Under the pieces are notes generated by a model. That model was not told the DNA's origin. It saw only the letters and a list, made by a program, of their open reading frames with translations, and did no database searches. The position numbers were made by a program, and so were the translations under genes. Positions 32,483 through 41,689 of a DNA stretch of 41,744 nt are shown in pieces; within the stretch, counting starts at the first letter, position 1; the number at the start of each line of letters is the position of its first letter. This DNA is from CALARM01 sp964431735 (GTDB lineage Bacteria; Vulcanimicrobiota; SpSt-956; JAKJGF01), in the NCBI GenBank assembly GCA_964431735.1, contig CAYSLJ010000051.1, positions 1-41,744 of the forward strand. Reading direction: 5' to 3'.

Positions 32483-34915
32483 CTATTTACTTTCAGAAGA
32501 ATAAATTTCATTACTGCCATTTCTCTGATCTTCCCATATTACCTGTGCCTTTCCGGAAGAACAGACACCTATGGCAGGTTCTTCTACATTAGTCGTTCCT
32601 GGTGCGTCATCTACTCTCTCATTTGCCCCCCAGACACCTCCAGAAGGTTTGAAGGCTGAGTAAATATCCCAGTTCCCGTTTCTATTGTCAGACCATACTG
32701 CATAAGCATTGCCGTAAGCGTCGACTCCTACATCAGGTAACCCTACCAGAGTTGTACCGGGAGCATCATCTACCCTTACGTTTGTTCCCCATGGCTGGCC
32801 TGAAGGTTTGTAAGAAAAATAAATATCAGGATTTGCAGCACCGTTCCTCTGATCATGCCATATAGCATAAGCATTGCCATATGAGTCTACTGCTATTCTC
32901 GGAGCGAGAGCATTGCTTCCTGACGGGCCGTCACTTATTTTTACAGGTGTCTGCCATACTGAACCTAATAATGAATAGGATGCATATATTTCGTCATAAC
33001 CATTTTTTCTGTCTGCCCATATTGCATAAAGACCTGAGGCACTTTCATATATTGCTATGTCAGGAGAGCTTACCAGTGCAGTGGTATTTTTATCCCATGT
33101 TACTCTTTGATTTATCCAGCTGCCTCCTGAATTATAAGCATAATAAATATCAGGATTTGTAGGCGGTGATTCAGTGGATCTTCTCCCATCAACCCATATT
33201 ATACAGGCAATTCCAGTAGAAGAAAATGCTACAGCAGGATTTCTCACTGTAGTTGGTATTGTATTATCATCAACCTTTTCATTTGTTTGCCATGTTCCTC
33301 CTGCAGGTCTTTTTGAACAATAGATATGAGGTTTTGTCCCGCCGTCTCTTTCATCTACCCACACGGCACAGGCATTCCCTGCAGGATCTACCGATATATC
33401 AGGGTTCTGTGCATTGTTCCCTGTTGAGTCATCGTCTACTCTTACATTTGTTCCCCATGTACCGCCTGAAGGCCTGTAAGAAAAATAAATATCCATATTG
33501 CCATTTCTGTTATCAGTCCATACGGCGTAGGCATTGCCTGACGAGTCTATGGCTATACGGGGGAAAGCCCCTGCCGGTACACCGGTAACATCACTTACTT
33601 TTATGTTTGTATTCCAGTAGGCAGAGCCAGGGGTAGGTGTGGCAGTCACGGCAGGTGTCGGGGTAGGTGTAGGAGCGTAAAGGGATTTTATGTCAACTAC
33701 AGTAGTTCCGTTGACTACATTTACTTCAGACCTTGCAAAAGGATTGTTCGGATCTGCCGTGTAGTCACTTTCACTCCTCCAGCATTCTATAAGACCTGAG
33801 CCCTGGGGGATATCTGTAAAAATATACAGACCATTCGGATCAGAAATAGTTATTGCATTTGGATTCGCTTTGTTTTCCCTCATAGCAGGATAGAGGTAAC
33901 TGTAAAAAAGGATATAGCCATTAACTACAGGTGTAGTCCCGTCATATTCCAGAAGTTTTCCCTGAATGTTTCCTACTGGCATAACAGGAGTACCTGTCGG
34001 AGTAGGTGTGAGAGGGTCCGGGACAGGAGTGAGTTCTTCGAGATTTATATCAAGTGTTACTTCACTGCCAGCAGGGACTGTTACTGTGACGTAACCTTTC
34101 TTTCCTGCAGATGAGGAAGAGACTGTTACAGTAACCTCTGTGGCAGGTATTCCGGGGAGTATATAATTGCCGTTGCTATCTGTTATTGTGTATTGATTTG
34201 TACCGTTTACTTTTATCTGCCCGTCACTGACAGGGTTTCCTTTATATGTTACCTGCCCTTTAATAGTTCCGACTTTTTCCACTACAGTTACTGCTACTTC
34301 TGCCCTTTTAGAACCGGCAGTTGCTACAATGAGTCCTGTTCCTGCTTTGGTAGCAGTAAAAATACCGTATTTATCTATTGTGCCTATGTCATTTACGACA
34401 GACCAGTTTGTGTCAGGTATGACCGGAATGGTTCCCTGTGTCTCTCCATAGGCAGTAAATTCCAGGATTCCTCCTATGCCTACAGGCATAAGAACATTTT
34501 GCGGTATAATCTTAAGGGTATTAAAAGTTGAAACACCTGCATTCGGATCAGTTACTACTATTTGTTCTTCAAGAGGCAAAAATTCAGGATATGTTATTTT
34601 CACATCTTTTATACCTGCAGGTACATCTGTTAATTTAAAATAACCGTTGTCTCCTGTTTGAGTTGTTATAAGGGTTCCCTCTATATAAACCGTTGCTCCT
34701 GAAGCAGGTTTATATCCTTCAGGAGGAAGATTTTCTGTAAGGAGAACCATACCGTATTTTGGAACATTTTCCTTTGCTGCAATAGCTGCGGGGATAAAAA
34801 TAAATCCTGAATAAGAGCCTGCAATAGCCTGGATTATAGCAGTAAATAAGATACCGCATCCGGATAAGAGTATAAGAAACGACAAGATTGTGATAATCAA
34901 CAGATGCTTTTTCAT
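32483..34915 (-). CDS. lipoprotein with Ig-like, carboxypeptidase-regulatory-like and seven-repeat propeller domains
   Basis: Exported surface lipoprotein of unknown function. The signal peptide has lipobox LLSGC (C20). Then follow a carboxypeptidase-regulatory-like domain (about 55-135), a Big/Ig-like domain (about 140-215), two more regulatory-like domains (about 215-410) and a TPTPTP linker near 415-430. The C-terminal half has seven repeats of about 50-65 residues built on SGNAYAVWTDNRNGNMDIY and VRVDD, consistent with a seven-bladed propeller. The strong regularity suggests a binding or adhesion role. AGGAGAGGTTAA precedes ATG 34915. No catalytic motif seen. Confidence 0.85.
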   Translation of the reverse strand: MKKHLLIITILSFLILLSGCGILFTAIIQAIAGSYSGFIFIPAAIAAKENVPKYGMVLLTENLPPEGYKPASGATVYIEGTLITTQTGDNGYFKLTDVPAGIKDVKITYPEFLPLEEQIVVTDPNAGVSTFNTLKIIPQNVLMPVGIGGILEFTAYGETQGTIPVIPDTNWSVVNDIGTIDKYGIFTATKAGTGLIVATAGSKRAEVAVTVVEKVGTIKGQVTYKGNPVSDGQIKVNGTNQYTITDSNGNYILPGIPATEVTVTVSSSSAGKKGYVTVTVPAGSEVTLDINLEELTPVPDPLTPTPTGTPVMPVGNIQGKLLEYDGTTPVVNGYILFYSYLYPAMRENKANPNAITISDPNGLYIFTDIPQGSGLIECWRSESDYTADPNNPFARSEVNVVNGTTVVDIKSLYAPTPTPTPAVTATPTPGSAYWNTNIKVSDVTGVPAGAFPRIAIDSSGNAYAVWTDNRNGNMDIYFSYRPSGGTWGTNVRVDDDSTGNNAQNPDISVDPAGNACAVWVDERDGGTKPHIYCSKRPAGGTWQTNEKVDDNTIPTTVRNPAVAFSSTGIACIIWVDGRRSTESPPTNPDIYYAYNSGGSWINQRVTWDKNTTALVSSPDIAIYESASGLYAIWADRKNGYDEIYASYSLLGSVWQTPVKISDGPSGSNALAPRIAVDSYGNAYAIWHDQRNGAANPDIYFSYKPSGQPWGTNVRVDDAPGTTLVGLPDVGVDAYGNAYAVWSDNRNGNWDIYSAFKPSGGVWGANERVDDAPGTTNVEEPAIGVCSSGKAQVIWEDQRNGSNEIYSSESK

Positions 34916-35115
34916 TTAACCTCTCCTTATAAATAAGATTTTGGATTACAAATACGATGTTTATTTTGATTTAGTTCCCTCTTATAAATCCGGGGTAGTA
35001 GAAAAAATATAAATTCTGTTCTGAGAAATAGTTCAACTTTCAGTAAAAAAAATCCTTTTATTCAGACTATAGTTTTGCACTTTTTTTAAAACTATAATTT
35101 ATTTTTGACCTTGCC

Positions 35116-36501
35116 CTAATGTTCTCTGAAATATCTGACTTTTTTCCACGCCATGTCCACCCTTTCAGGTGTGTGGAATTTTATCTGTCCCTCTTTATGG
35201 AACTCTTTCAATTCTTCAATAGAAACTTCTGCGAGACTGTAATTTACATTATAATAATCGAACTTATATTCTTTAACACCTGTATGACTGACTGCCATAT
35301 TAAAAAGTTCTGTACCTTCGAAGGGATTAACTATGAACATGGATGTAAAATCCAGGTCTGATTTTACGGCATAATCTATGGTCATATAAAGTTCTTCTCT
35401 TGTTTCCGTTGGAAATCCGAACATGAAAAAACCCTGTGTGACTATACCTGCCTCTTTAGAGGTTATTGTGATTATTTCCTTCAGTTTTTCAAGATTCATA
35501 TTCTTTTTTATAAATTTTTGGAGTCTCTGAGAGCCTGTTTCTATAGCATATGTTATAAAGAATGTGCCTGCTTCTTTGAGTTTAAATATGAGATCTCTGT
35601 CCATCAGATCCCCTCTCAGACCATTGGGAAAGGCAAGTTTTATATCATAACCGCTTTCTATTATAAAGTCACATATTTTAGAAGCTCTTTCTTTATCAAT
35701 ATTAAAGATATCATCCCATATAAAAAACTGCTTTACTCCGTAATCATTATATAAAAGTTTCATTTCTTTCCATACATGTTCTGCTGACCTTGCGCGGAAG
35801 CGTTTCCCGAATATATTATGACAGTATATACAGTTATAGGGACATCCTCTTGAGGTAAATATGGTCATAGCTTTCGGTCTTACCTGAACTGCATCTGGAT
35901 ATTTTTTATCTTTATCCAGATATTCGTAATATCTCTGGTTATATCTGGGATCGTCTGTCATGTCATAGGCAGGGAAGGGGATTTTATCCAGATCTTCAAT
36001 AAAGTCTCTGGGATGAGTCTTTATTATATGGCCTTTCTGTCTGTAAATGATTCCTTTTATATGATCTGTTTCTTCTTTTCTTTCCAGTTTTTTTACAAGT
36101 TCTACAAAGGTTAATTCCCCTTCATGGAGTACCGAGAAATCTATAAAATGATTTTCAAGCAGTTCTTCTCCCTTTCCATTTGCATGGGGGCCTCCTGCTA
36201 CAATTATACATTTTTCATTAATTCTTTTTATGAGTCTCACCAGCAGTGCCAGCAGATCTGCGTCTCTTGAGTAAGATTTTATACCGACCAGGTCAGGCTT
36301 TACTTTTCTCATATATTTTCTGAGATCGCCTGCCACATCGGCAGATAATTTTGTATCAAATATTTCTATATATCTGTTTTTATTATCTTCACGAAGACAT
36401 GATGCCAGATACATAGGCCCTATTGGATGGGCAAGTTCTATGGAAGTTCTGCTTCTTTCCGGCACCACTGCTTCTATTAATAATATGTTAAAAGGTTTCA
36501 T
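35116..36501 (-). CDS. B12-binding radical SAM protein
   Basis: Radical SAM enzyme of the cobalamin-binding class. The N-terminal Rossmann domain (about 1-135) begins NILLIEAVVPERSRTSIELA; the cobalamin-ligand histidine motif DxHxxG is not clearly present, so cobalamin may be bound base-off or not at all. The radical SAM core has CPYNCIYCHNIFG (CxxxCxxC), with DDIFNIDKERA and later MFGFPTETREELYMTI. The 465-frame fits class B methyltransferases and anaerobic Mg-protoporphyrin cyclase-like (BchE) proteins. Start taken as ATG 36501 (MKPFN); the upstream in-frame GTG at 36513 lies inside a heptamer repeat. The reaction cannot be read from sequence. Confidence 0.85.
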   Translation of the reverse strand: MKPFNILLIEAVVPERSRTSIELAHPIGPMYLASCLREDNKNRYIEIFDTKLSADVAGDLRKYMRKVKPDLVGIKSYSRDADLLALLVRLIKRINEKCIIVAGGPHANGKGEELLENHFIDFSVLHEGELTFVELVKKLERKEETDHIKGIIYRQKGHIIKTHPRDFIEDLDKIPFPAYDMTDDPRYNQRYYEYLDKDKKYPDAVQVRPKAMTIFTSRGCPYNCIYCHNIFGKRFRARSAEHVWKEMKLLYNDYGVKQFFIWDDIFNIDKERASKICDFIIESGYDIKLAFPNGLRGDLMDRDLIFKLKEAGTFFITYAIETGSQRLQKFIKKNMNLEKLKEIITITSKEAGIVTQGFFMFGFPTETREELYMTIDYAVKSDLDFTSMFIVNPFEGTELFNMAVSHTGVKEYKFDYYNVNYSLAEVSIEELKEFHKEGQIKFHTPERVDMAWKKVRYFREH

Positions 36502-36504
36502 TTC

Positions 36505-36541
36505 ACTCTTCACTTCTCACCAATCACGACTCACCACTCAC
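36505..36541. repeat. GTGAAWA-type heptamer tract before the radical SAM gene
   Basis: On the minus strand: GGTGAGTGGTGAGTCGTGATT then GGTGAGAAGTGAAGAGTGAA, degenerate 7-mers of the GTGARNR type. They cover the region where the ribosome binding site would be. Confidence 0.6.
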
Positions 36542-36600
36542 CATATATAACATAACAATACTCATAAGTCAATGAATAAAATTACCCTGTAAGAATCATA

Positions 36601-36624
36601 AAAGCCGGTATAAACCGGCCTTTA
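36601..36624 (-). terminator. hairpin downstream of the 61-residue gene
   Basis: On the minus strand AAAGGCCGGT and ACCGGCTTT form a stem with one bulged base, followed by TATGATT. Weak T tract; it may terminate transcripts from the small gene at 36722. Confidence 0.45.
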
Positions 36625-36721
36625 TGAATAAATACCATAAACATTATAAGATCACCGAGTTATCAGATAACTCTTATTATTGAAGTTTTACATTGAAGTT
36701 TGTCTTTGAAGCAGATGTAAC

Positions 36722-36907
36722 CTAGTTGTTACTGTTTAGATTACGGACAAAAGGAGAGGATTTAACCCTTACATATTGCCTGGAACATATTTCCATTATT
36801 TCATCGTCTTTAACGAAGTGAGTATTGGCTTCTTCCATTTCTTTTTTTCTTCGTAACCACTTTTTGAAATCCTTGAGTGACTTCTTGTTTTTTTCCTGTA
36901 AGTCCAT
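36722..36907 (-). CDS. small basic protein of unknown function (61 residues)
   Basis: A 61-residue protein, helical and strongly charged at the start (MDLQEKNKKSLKDFKKWLRR, then KKEMEEANTHFVK), with no domain I can name. A good ribosome binding site, AAAGAGGTGATCAATC, precedes the ATG, which is the best reason to accept it. It lies between the C11 peptidase and radical SAM genes on the same strand, with terminator-like hairpins on either side, so it is probably transcribed alone. Confidence 0.55.
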   Translation of the reverse strand: MDLQEKNKKSLKDFKKWLRRKKEMEEANTHFVKDDEIMEICSRQYVRVKSSPFVRNLNSNN

Positions 36908-37030
36908 GATTGATCACCTCTTTGCTTATTCTAAATGTACTATTTCATTTATTATAAATTTTTTATTTATACCATACTATTAGGAAGATTACATTTTGAA
37001 AAAATTAATAATAATTTTTACCGTAAAAAT

Positions 37031-37062
37031 CAAACAGGAGATAAATATCTCCTGTTTGAAAA
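37031..37062 (-). terminator. intrinsic terminator of the C11 peptidase gene
   Basis: CAAACAGGAGATA/TATCTCCTGTTTG (a 12-13 bp stem around a small loop) followed on the minus strand by GATTTTTACGG, ten bases after the stop codon. Confidence 0.85.
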
Positions 37063-37071
37063 TTTTTATAT

Positions 37072-38898
37072 TTAATGTCTGTCAGGTAGTTCTATAAAGG
37101 ATGGTTTTCTGGATTTACCGGTTTCTTCTTTTTCTTTCATAATTTTCTGTGTTATGTCTGTGAGTTTTTCTATAAATTCATCCCATTTACCATCTTTTGA
37201 CATAGCTGTATCTTTATATTTGTTATAAAGTTTTTCATTCATATACTTATTGTTTTTGGGAGCATAGATAGCCAGTCCCTGAGAAGAAGCATAATCTTCG
37301 TCATCTTTTATATGTTCTTCTGCAATGACAGCTTCAGAAATAACTTTTTTTATGTCCTGTGCCGCTTCTTTTAGTTTCGGGTCTGTAATATCCTTTGATT
37401 TCAGTATATTATCTGCAAGATGTCCCAGATCTCTATAGTCTCTGTAAGGAGCAGACGATGATCTCTGGCTGTAAGAAGTAGTATCATGGAGTACATCTTT
37501 TATAATCTTTCTGTCAGTATCTGTATTCATAAGAGCCTCTGCCAGATTATCTATAGATGCTTTTACACTGTCCATTTTACTGAGATCGATAGCAGAGAAG
37601 GTAGTTGTAGATTTTGCAGATGTTTTATCACATTCTTCTATTATACCTTTTGATATGTTTTCTGCCGTAGCGTTTCCTTCTTCTGCAAGTTTATTCATAC
37701 TATTCAACATGGGAACATAGGGCATACCGATGCCTCCCACTGTTTCTTCAGAGGCTATCATAGTATGTGCTCTGTCTTTAAGTTCATATGCTACTTCAGG
37801 CTGTGCCATAAGGCAGCAGTCAAAAATGACTACTTCAGGTTTCACTCCTGTCTGTTTTTCAGCTTCTGCCAGTGCCTGTCCTATTTCCGGAAGGGTCATC
37901 ATTTTTTCTCTGTCTTCAAAACCTCCGAGAAAACCTGCTCCGTGGTCGCTCATGAGTATTACATATTTCTTTGCAGGATAGTTTTTCATACCCCATACAA
38001 GGAAATCTGTAAGGGTCGCCGGCTCTCCCATATTAACAAATCCCATATCCTCTACTACTTTAGAATTTATTTTTGTTTCGTCATCACCTTTAGTGACAAA
38101 ATATCTTCTTGCGCCTATCCATTCCGGCTCATTATTTGGAACGAAATCCTTACTTTTTGCTTTTAAGAGACTTCCTCCCGTATATGGTTTATCTACAAAT
38201 AAAACCTGTTCGCTGTCCATTTTTTCATAGATGAATTTTTTTATGGCATTCATCATATGTTTTGATAACCTGTTTACTTCATTCTGCTGACTGTTCCCTG
38301 CAGCCATAGTGACGGATCCTTTTTCTTTCTCATCAGGTTTTAACATGGTCTGTGCCAGTTCATAGGCTACTGTGGTAACCATATTTACCATGTCTTTATC
38401 TTCCAGAACCTGTGTGGTAAGACCTGTGATTAATTCTGTCATACCCTGCATGAGGGGAGGGCTTGAAGAAAGTATGGATTCTGCTATATGGCCGGCCATT
38501 GCTCCTTCTCTGAACATTTCCTGGAATTGAGCCACTCCTTCTGCATCTCCTGTTTCTTCTGTGAGGAGTTTGCCGAAGGCTTCGTTATTTATAACCTGTT
38601 TTAATGCTTCACCGAAAAAATATTTCGTAAGAGATGGAACCTGGAAACGGGAGAGCTGGGCTACCACATTTACATTATCTGTAGAACCTACCTTCTCCAT
38701 ATCCTTCAGGTTCTGCATAATCATAGATTCAAGATTGTTTGAACCATCCAGATAGGTTAAAAAGGTAATTTCTTTTTCAGGTTTTGAGCTTCCCAGTATA
38801 ACCTGGTCTTTTGTATTTGAAACTTCTTCGCTCCCGCCGGCCTGTTTTTTTATCTGTACGGGAACATTTATCTTATCATTTATTCCACTGATGTTCAT
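37072..38898 (-). CDS. clostripain-related C11 cysteine peptidase
   Basis: Clan CD cysteine peptidase related to clostripain, which cuts after arginine. Catalytic dyad: H319 in ILMSDHGAGFLGG and C362 in VIFDCCLMAQPEVAYE, the family's DxCLM arrangement. The N-terminal block ITFLTYLDGSNNLESMIMQNLKDME and NVNVVAQLSR are typical. There is no recognisable signal peptide, although a long disordered leader (NISGINDKINVPVQIKKQ) is present, so location is uncertain. The 608-residue length is long because of a helical insertion between the N-terminal strands and the His motif (about 100-240). ATG 38898 follows AGGAGGATTTATATA. Specificity unknown. Confidence 0.88.
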   Translation of the reverse strand: MNISGINDKINVPVQIKKQAGGSEEVSNTKDQVILGSSKPEKEITFLTYLDGSNNLESMIMQNLKDMEKVGSTDNVNVVAQLSRFQVPSLTKYFFGEALKQVINNEAFGKLLTEETGDAEGVAQFQEMFREGAMAGHIAESILSSSPPLMQGMTELITGLTTQVLEDKDMVNMVTTVAYELAQTMLKPDEKEKGSVTMAAGNSQQNEVNRLSKHMMNAIKKFIYEKMDSEQVLFVDKPYTGGSLLKAKSKDFVPNNEPEWIGARRYFVTKGDDETKINSKVVEDMGFVNMGEPATLTDFLVWGMKNYPAKKYVILMSDHGAGFLGGFEDREKMMTLPEIGQALAEAEKQTGVKPEVVIFDCCLMAQPEVAYELKDRAHTMIASEETVGGIGMPYVPMLNSMNKLAEEGNATAENISKGIIEECDKTSAKSTTTFSAIDLSKMDSVKASIDNLAEALMNTDTDRKIIKDVLHDTTSYSQRSSSAPYRDYRDLGHLADNILKSKDITDPKLKEAAQDIKKVISEAVIAEEHIKDDEDYASSQGLAIYAPKNNKYMNEKLYNKYKDTAMSKDGKWDEFIEKLTDITQKIMKEKEETGKSRKPSFIELPDRH

Positions 38899-39006
38899 TA
38901 TATAAATCCTCCTAAATGTACTTATAAAATTTCTATTATAAATTATAACTATGAAGAAGGTAAATTAAAAGTCTTTTTTATTAAATTTTTGTTAACATTT
39001 AGCAAA

Positions 39007-39098
39007 TTTTTTTCCTCTGGAGCCCGGCCTGTGAGCCCGGCCGGTGAGAGAAATGTGTGCCATATTTTTTTTACCAATTTACCTGTTGCCGTACTGAG
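39007..39098 (+). repeat. dispersed repeat R2, right-arm type, second copy
   Basis: Shares TTTCCTC, AGCCCGGCC (here twice), GTGCCAT, CAATTTACCTGTTGC and GTACTGAG with 26973-27057. It ends 46 bp before the ankyrin gene ATG. The longest open frame through it, from 38989, is not taken as coding. No left arm is seen upstream. Confidence 0.75.
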
Positions 39099-39144
39099 TA
39101 TGAAGGAAGGAATATATAAAAGATTTATAGAATTCATAATATTT

Positions 39145-40047
39145 ATGAAGTATATATTAATTATTATTTTTATTTTATTATTTACCGTCCCGTCTTATGC
39201 CGGTACAGGAGATTTTTCTCCCGGACAGGATAATGCTCCTGATAAACCTGTCGTTCTAGATTCTTCCGGCAGAAGATTAGAAAATTCTCCCGATATAGAA
39301 AGTTTTTCAAAAACAAATACGGAAATGTTAGAAGAAAAATCTCCCGATAAAATATCTGACGTAATGGAAAAACCAAAATCCTCTGAGAAAATATCCGAAA
39401 TAGATAGAAGAATGAATATTTCAGATGAGATTAAAAATCAGGATTTCAGTAATTATAATACTTATAATGTAACATCTGATATGCCAGGCTACTGGGATAC
39501 AAGAGGAGACAGTTTTTTTTCTGACAGAAGATATGCAGAGGCTATAGAATTTTATACAAAAGCTCTGAAGATTAATCCTTCATCTAAAATACTGGATGAT
39601 AAAATAGAAAAAGCTAAAATATTATTCGATAATCTGGATGTTCACTTTAAAAACTCTGAAGGCACGACTATTCTGCACAGTAAAGTAAATAATTTTGCCG
39701 ATGTAAAAGCTCTTGTATATAACGGAGCTGATATAAATACAGTCAATATTTACGGAGATACTCCATTACATTACCTTGTCGGTTCCGTTGATTATAACCC
39801 TGACAGGGCTGATACTGCGAGATTTCTCATAGAACATGGCGCATCTGTTAATCTTCAGGACAGGGAAGGCAATACTCCTCTTCATAAGGCAGCAGAAAAT
39901 GGTTATTACAGTCTGGTAGACCTTTTGATAAAGAAAGGAGCAAAAATTGATATTAAAAATTTTTATGGTTATACTCCTATGGACCTGGCAAAAATGTGGA
40001 ACAGGAAAGATACTGTGATACTTCTTCAGAAATATGGTGCAAAATAA
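39145..40047 (+). CDS. exported TPR/ankyrin-repeat protein
   Basis: Protein-binding protein with a Sec signal peptide (KYILIIIFILLFTVPSYAG). A disordered, Ser/Asp/Lys-rich stretch is followed by one TPR (GDSFFSDRRYAEAIEFYTKA) and four ankyrin repeats (about 170-300) such as GDTPLHYLVG and GNTPLHKAAENGYYSLVDLL. Start chosen at ATG 39145, because the signal peptide begins there; the longer frames from 38989 or 39100 start inside repeat R2 and add a non-signal leader. No ribosome binding site is clear. It is 17 bp from the next gene, so the two are probably co-transcribed. Periplasmic or surface partner unknown. Confidence 0.85.
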   Translation: MKYILIIIFILLFTVPSYAGTGDFSPGQDNAPDKPVVLDSSGRRLENSPDIESFSKTNTEMLEEKSPDKISDVMEKPKSSEKISEIDRRMNISDEIKNQDFSNYNTYNVTSDMPGYWDTRGDSFFSDRRYAEAIEFYTKALKINPSSKILDDKIEKAKILFDNLDVHFKNSEGTTILHSKVNNFADVKALVYNGADINTVNIYGDTPLHYLVGSVDYNPDRADTARFLIEHGASVNLQDREGNTPLHKAAENGYYSLVDLLIKKGAKIDIKNFYGYTPMDLAKMWNRKDTVILLQKYGAK

Positions 40048-40064
40048 AAGGAGTTTTGCTGTTT

Positions 40065-41549
40065 ATGAAAGGTTATATAATAACAGGATTTATAGTATTT
40101 ATATTACTATCACTTATTTTACCTGTAAAAGCAGAATCTTCAGCAGAATACTATAACACCGGGAATGAATATTATAAAAATGGAGATTACTTTCAGGCCA
40201 TAGAGTATTATAAAAAAGCTGTTGCTATAGATCCGGGCTTTGCAGATGCCTATTATAATATGGGAAATGCTTATTATATGCTGAAAGATCTGGCCATGTC
40301 CGATGAGTCATATAAAAATGCAATTCATGCAGATAGTAAACATATATCATCATTTTATAATCTGGGTCTTAACTATCAGGAAGAGGGACTTTTTGAGGAA
40401 TCTTTAAAGCTTTTTAACCAGATATTGACTTTAGAATCTTCCAGAAATGAAGTCCGTTATGATAAAGGTGTGAGTTATTACAGTATAAATAATTATGAAA
40501 AAGCTCTTGAAGAATTTCATAAATATCTTGAGTTTAATCATTCAGGTGATAAATATGCACAGAAAGCCATAGATTATATACAGGAGATAGAATCTTCACA
40601 TAATAACGATAAGATAAAAATTAAGGCACAGAGTCTGTGGTCTATTGACCCTTCGGGTAAGCCGGTTATGGCAGAAGATTTTTTACATAAAGGCTCGGAA
40701 CAATTAGTTCTGGAGAATTACAGACTCGGTTCAGTTTACTATTACAGTATAATGAACAGAAAAGACGGAAAATGGTTTGAAATTGCCAGAACAGGAAATC
40801 TTGAGAAATATGACTGTTCTCCGTCTGCTGTAATCGGAGATTTAAACGGCGACGGCATTAAGGAATTACTCGTTGCTCAGAGAAGATTTCTTTACTGTTA
40901 TACTATGGAAAAAGGTAAGTTTAAAGAAAAAATTTACCGGTTAGGAAATAATGATATAAGATCTATTTCTGCAGGCGATCTGGATAAAGACGGAAAAGAC
41001 GAACTTGTTGCCCTTGTTCAGACTGTAAATTTATCAAACAGTATCTATAATTACGGAGGGAAGCTTTCCCCTGCCGTGTGGAAAATTTCACTTAACAGTC
41101 CGGAAAAGATCTGGCAGGGAGAAAGTTATTATAATTTCTGGCCCGACTCGAAAGATAGGATAAGTTTTACAGGTGATATTACAGGTCAGGGGAAAAATAA
41201 AGTGGTGCTTTTACTGGATGCCGGAAAAGATAAAAAGACTTCAAATTATGATATTCTTACATGGAACGGAGAGAGACTTATTGTAGAATATGAATTACGT
41301 TCCTCTTCCGGCATATACGGAGATTTTATTCCCGTAACCTGGGACGGTAAATCTTATTTACTTGGCAATTACAGATCTTCCATGGAATCTCCCGAAAGTC
41401 TTACATTTTCAAGACTAAAAAACAATAAATTCCAGGTTACAGGCGAATTATTTCCCGTTAAAAAATCTTACCGGCCTTTATGGTTTAACCCGGGAGACGG
41501 TTATGGTATTTTATACGGAAATACTTTTTATAAGATTTTGTCTGAATGA
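40065..41549 (+). CDS. exported TPR protein with FG-GAP/VCBS-like propeller
   Basis: A signal peptide (IITGFIVFILLSLILPVKA) precedes about four TPR units (25-170), for example AEYYNTGNEYYKNGDYFQAI and AYYNMGNAYYMLKDLAMSD. The C-terminal half has FG-GAP-type calcium-binding segments DLNGDGIKELLVA and DLDKDGKDELVAL, suggesting an incomplete beta-propeller. Start at ATG 40065 follows AAAAGGAGTTTTGCTG; a longer frame from 39996 overlaps the ankyrin gene and is not needed. It forms a pair with the ankyrin gene, bracketed by copies of repeat R2. Likely a surface protein-interaction factor. Confidence 0.88.
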   Translation: MKGYIITGFIVFILLSLILPVKAESSAEYYNTGNEYYKNGDYFQAIEYYKKAVAIDPGFADAYYNMGNAYYMLKDLAMSDESYKNAIHADSKHISSFYNLGLNYQEEGLFEESLKLFNQILTLESSRNEVRYDKGVSYYSINNYEKALEEFHKYLEFNHSGDKYAQKAIDYIQEIESSHNNDKIKIKAQSLWSIDPSGKPVMAEDFLHKGSEQLVLENYRLGSVYYYSIMNRKDGKWFEIARTGNLEKYDCSPSAVIGDLNGDGIKELLVAQRRFLYCYTMEKGKFKEKIYRLGNNDIRSISAGDLDKDGKDELVALVQTVNLSNSIYNYGGKLSPAVWKISLNSPEKIWQGESYYNFWPDSKDRISFTGDITGQGKNKVVLLLDAGKDKKTSNYDILTWNGERLIVEYELRSSSGIYGDFIPVTWDGKSYLLGNYRSSMESPESLTFSRLKNNKFQVTGELFPVKKSYRPLWFNPGDGYGILYGNTFYKILSE

Positions 41550-41689
41550 AAATCCACCTCTTTTTTTGATGAATATCTCCAATGTTATAATGCGAAATAT
41601 AAGAACTTTTGCAGGTAAGATGGATTGATATTTGCAGTGATGGTAAAGGACCAGTTACTTTTGCCAGATATACCGGGCAGGAGACTAAA

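Noticed and set aside
38989..39144. N-terminal extension of the ankyrin protein
   Set aside because: It lies mostly inside repeat R2, lacks a ribosome binding site, and the signal peptide begins at ATG 39145.
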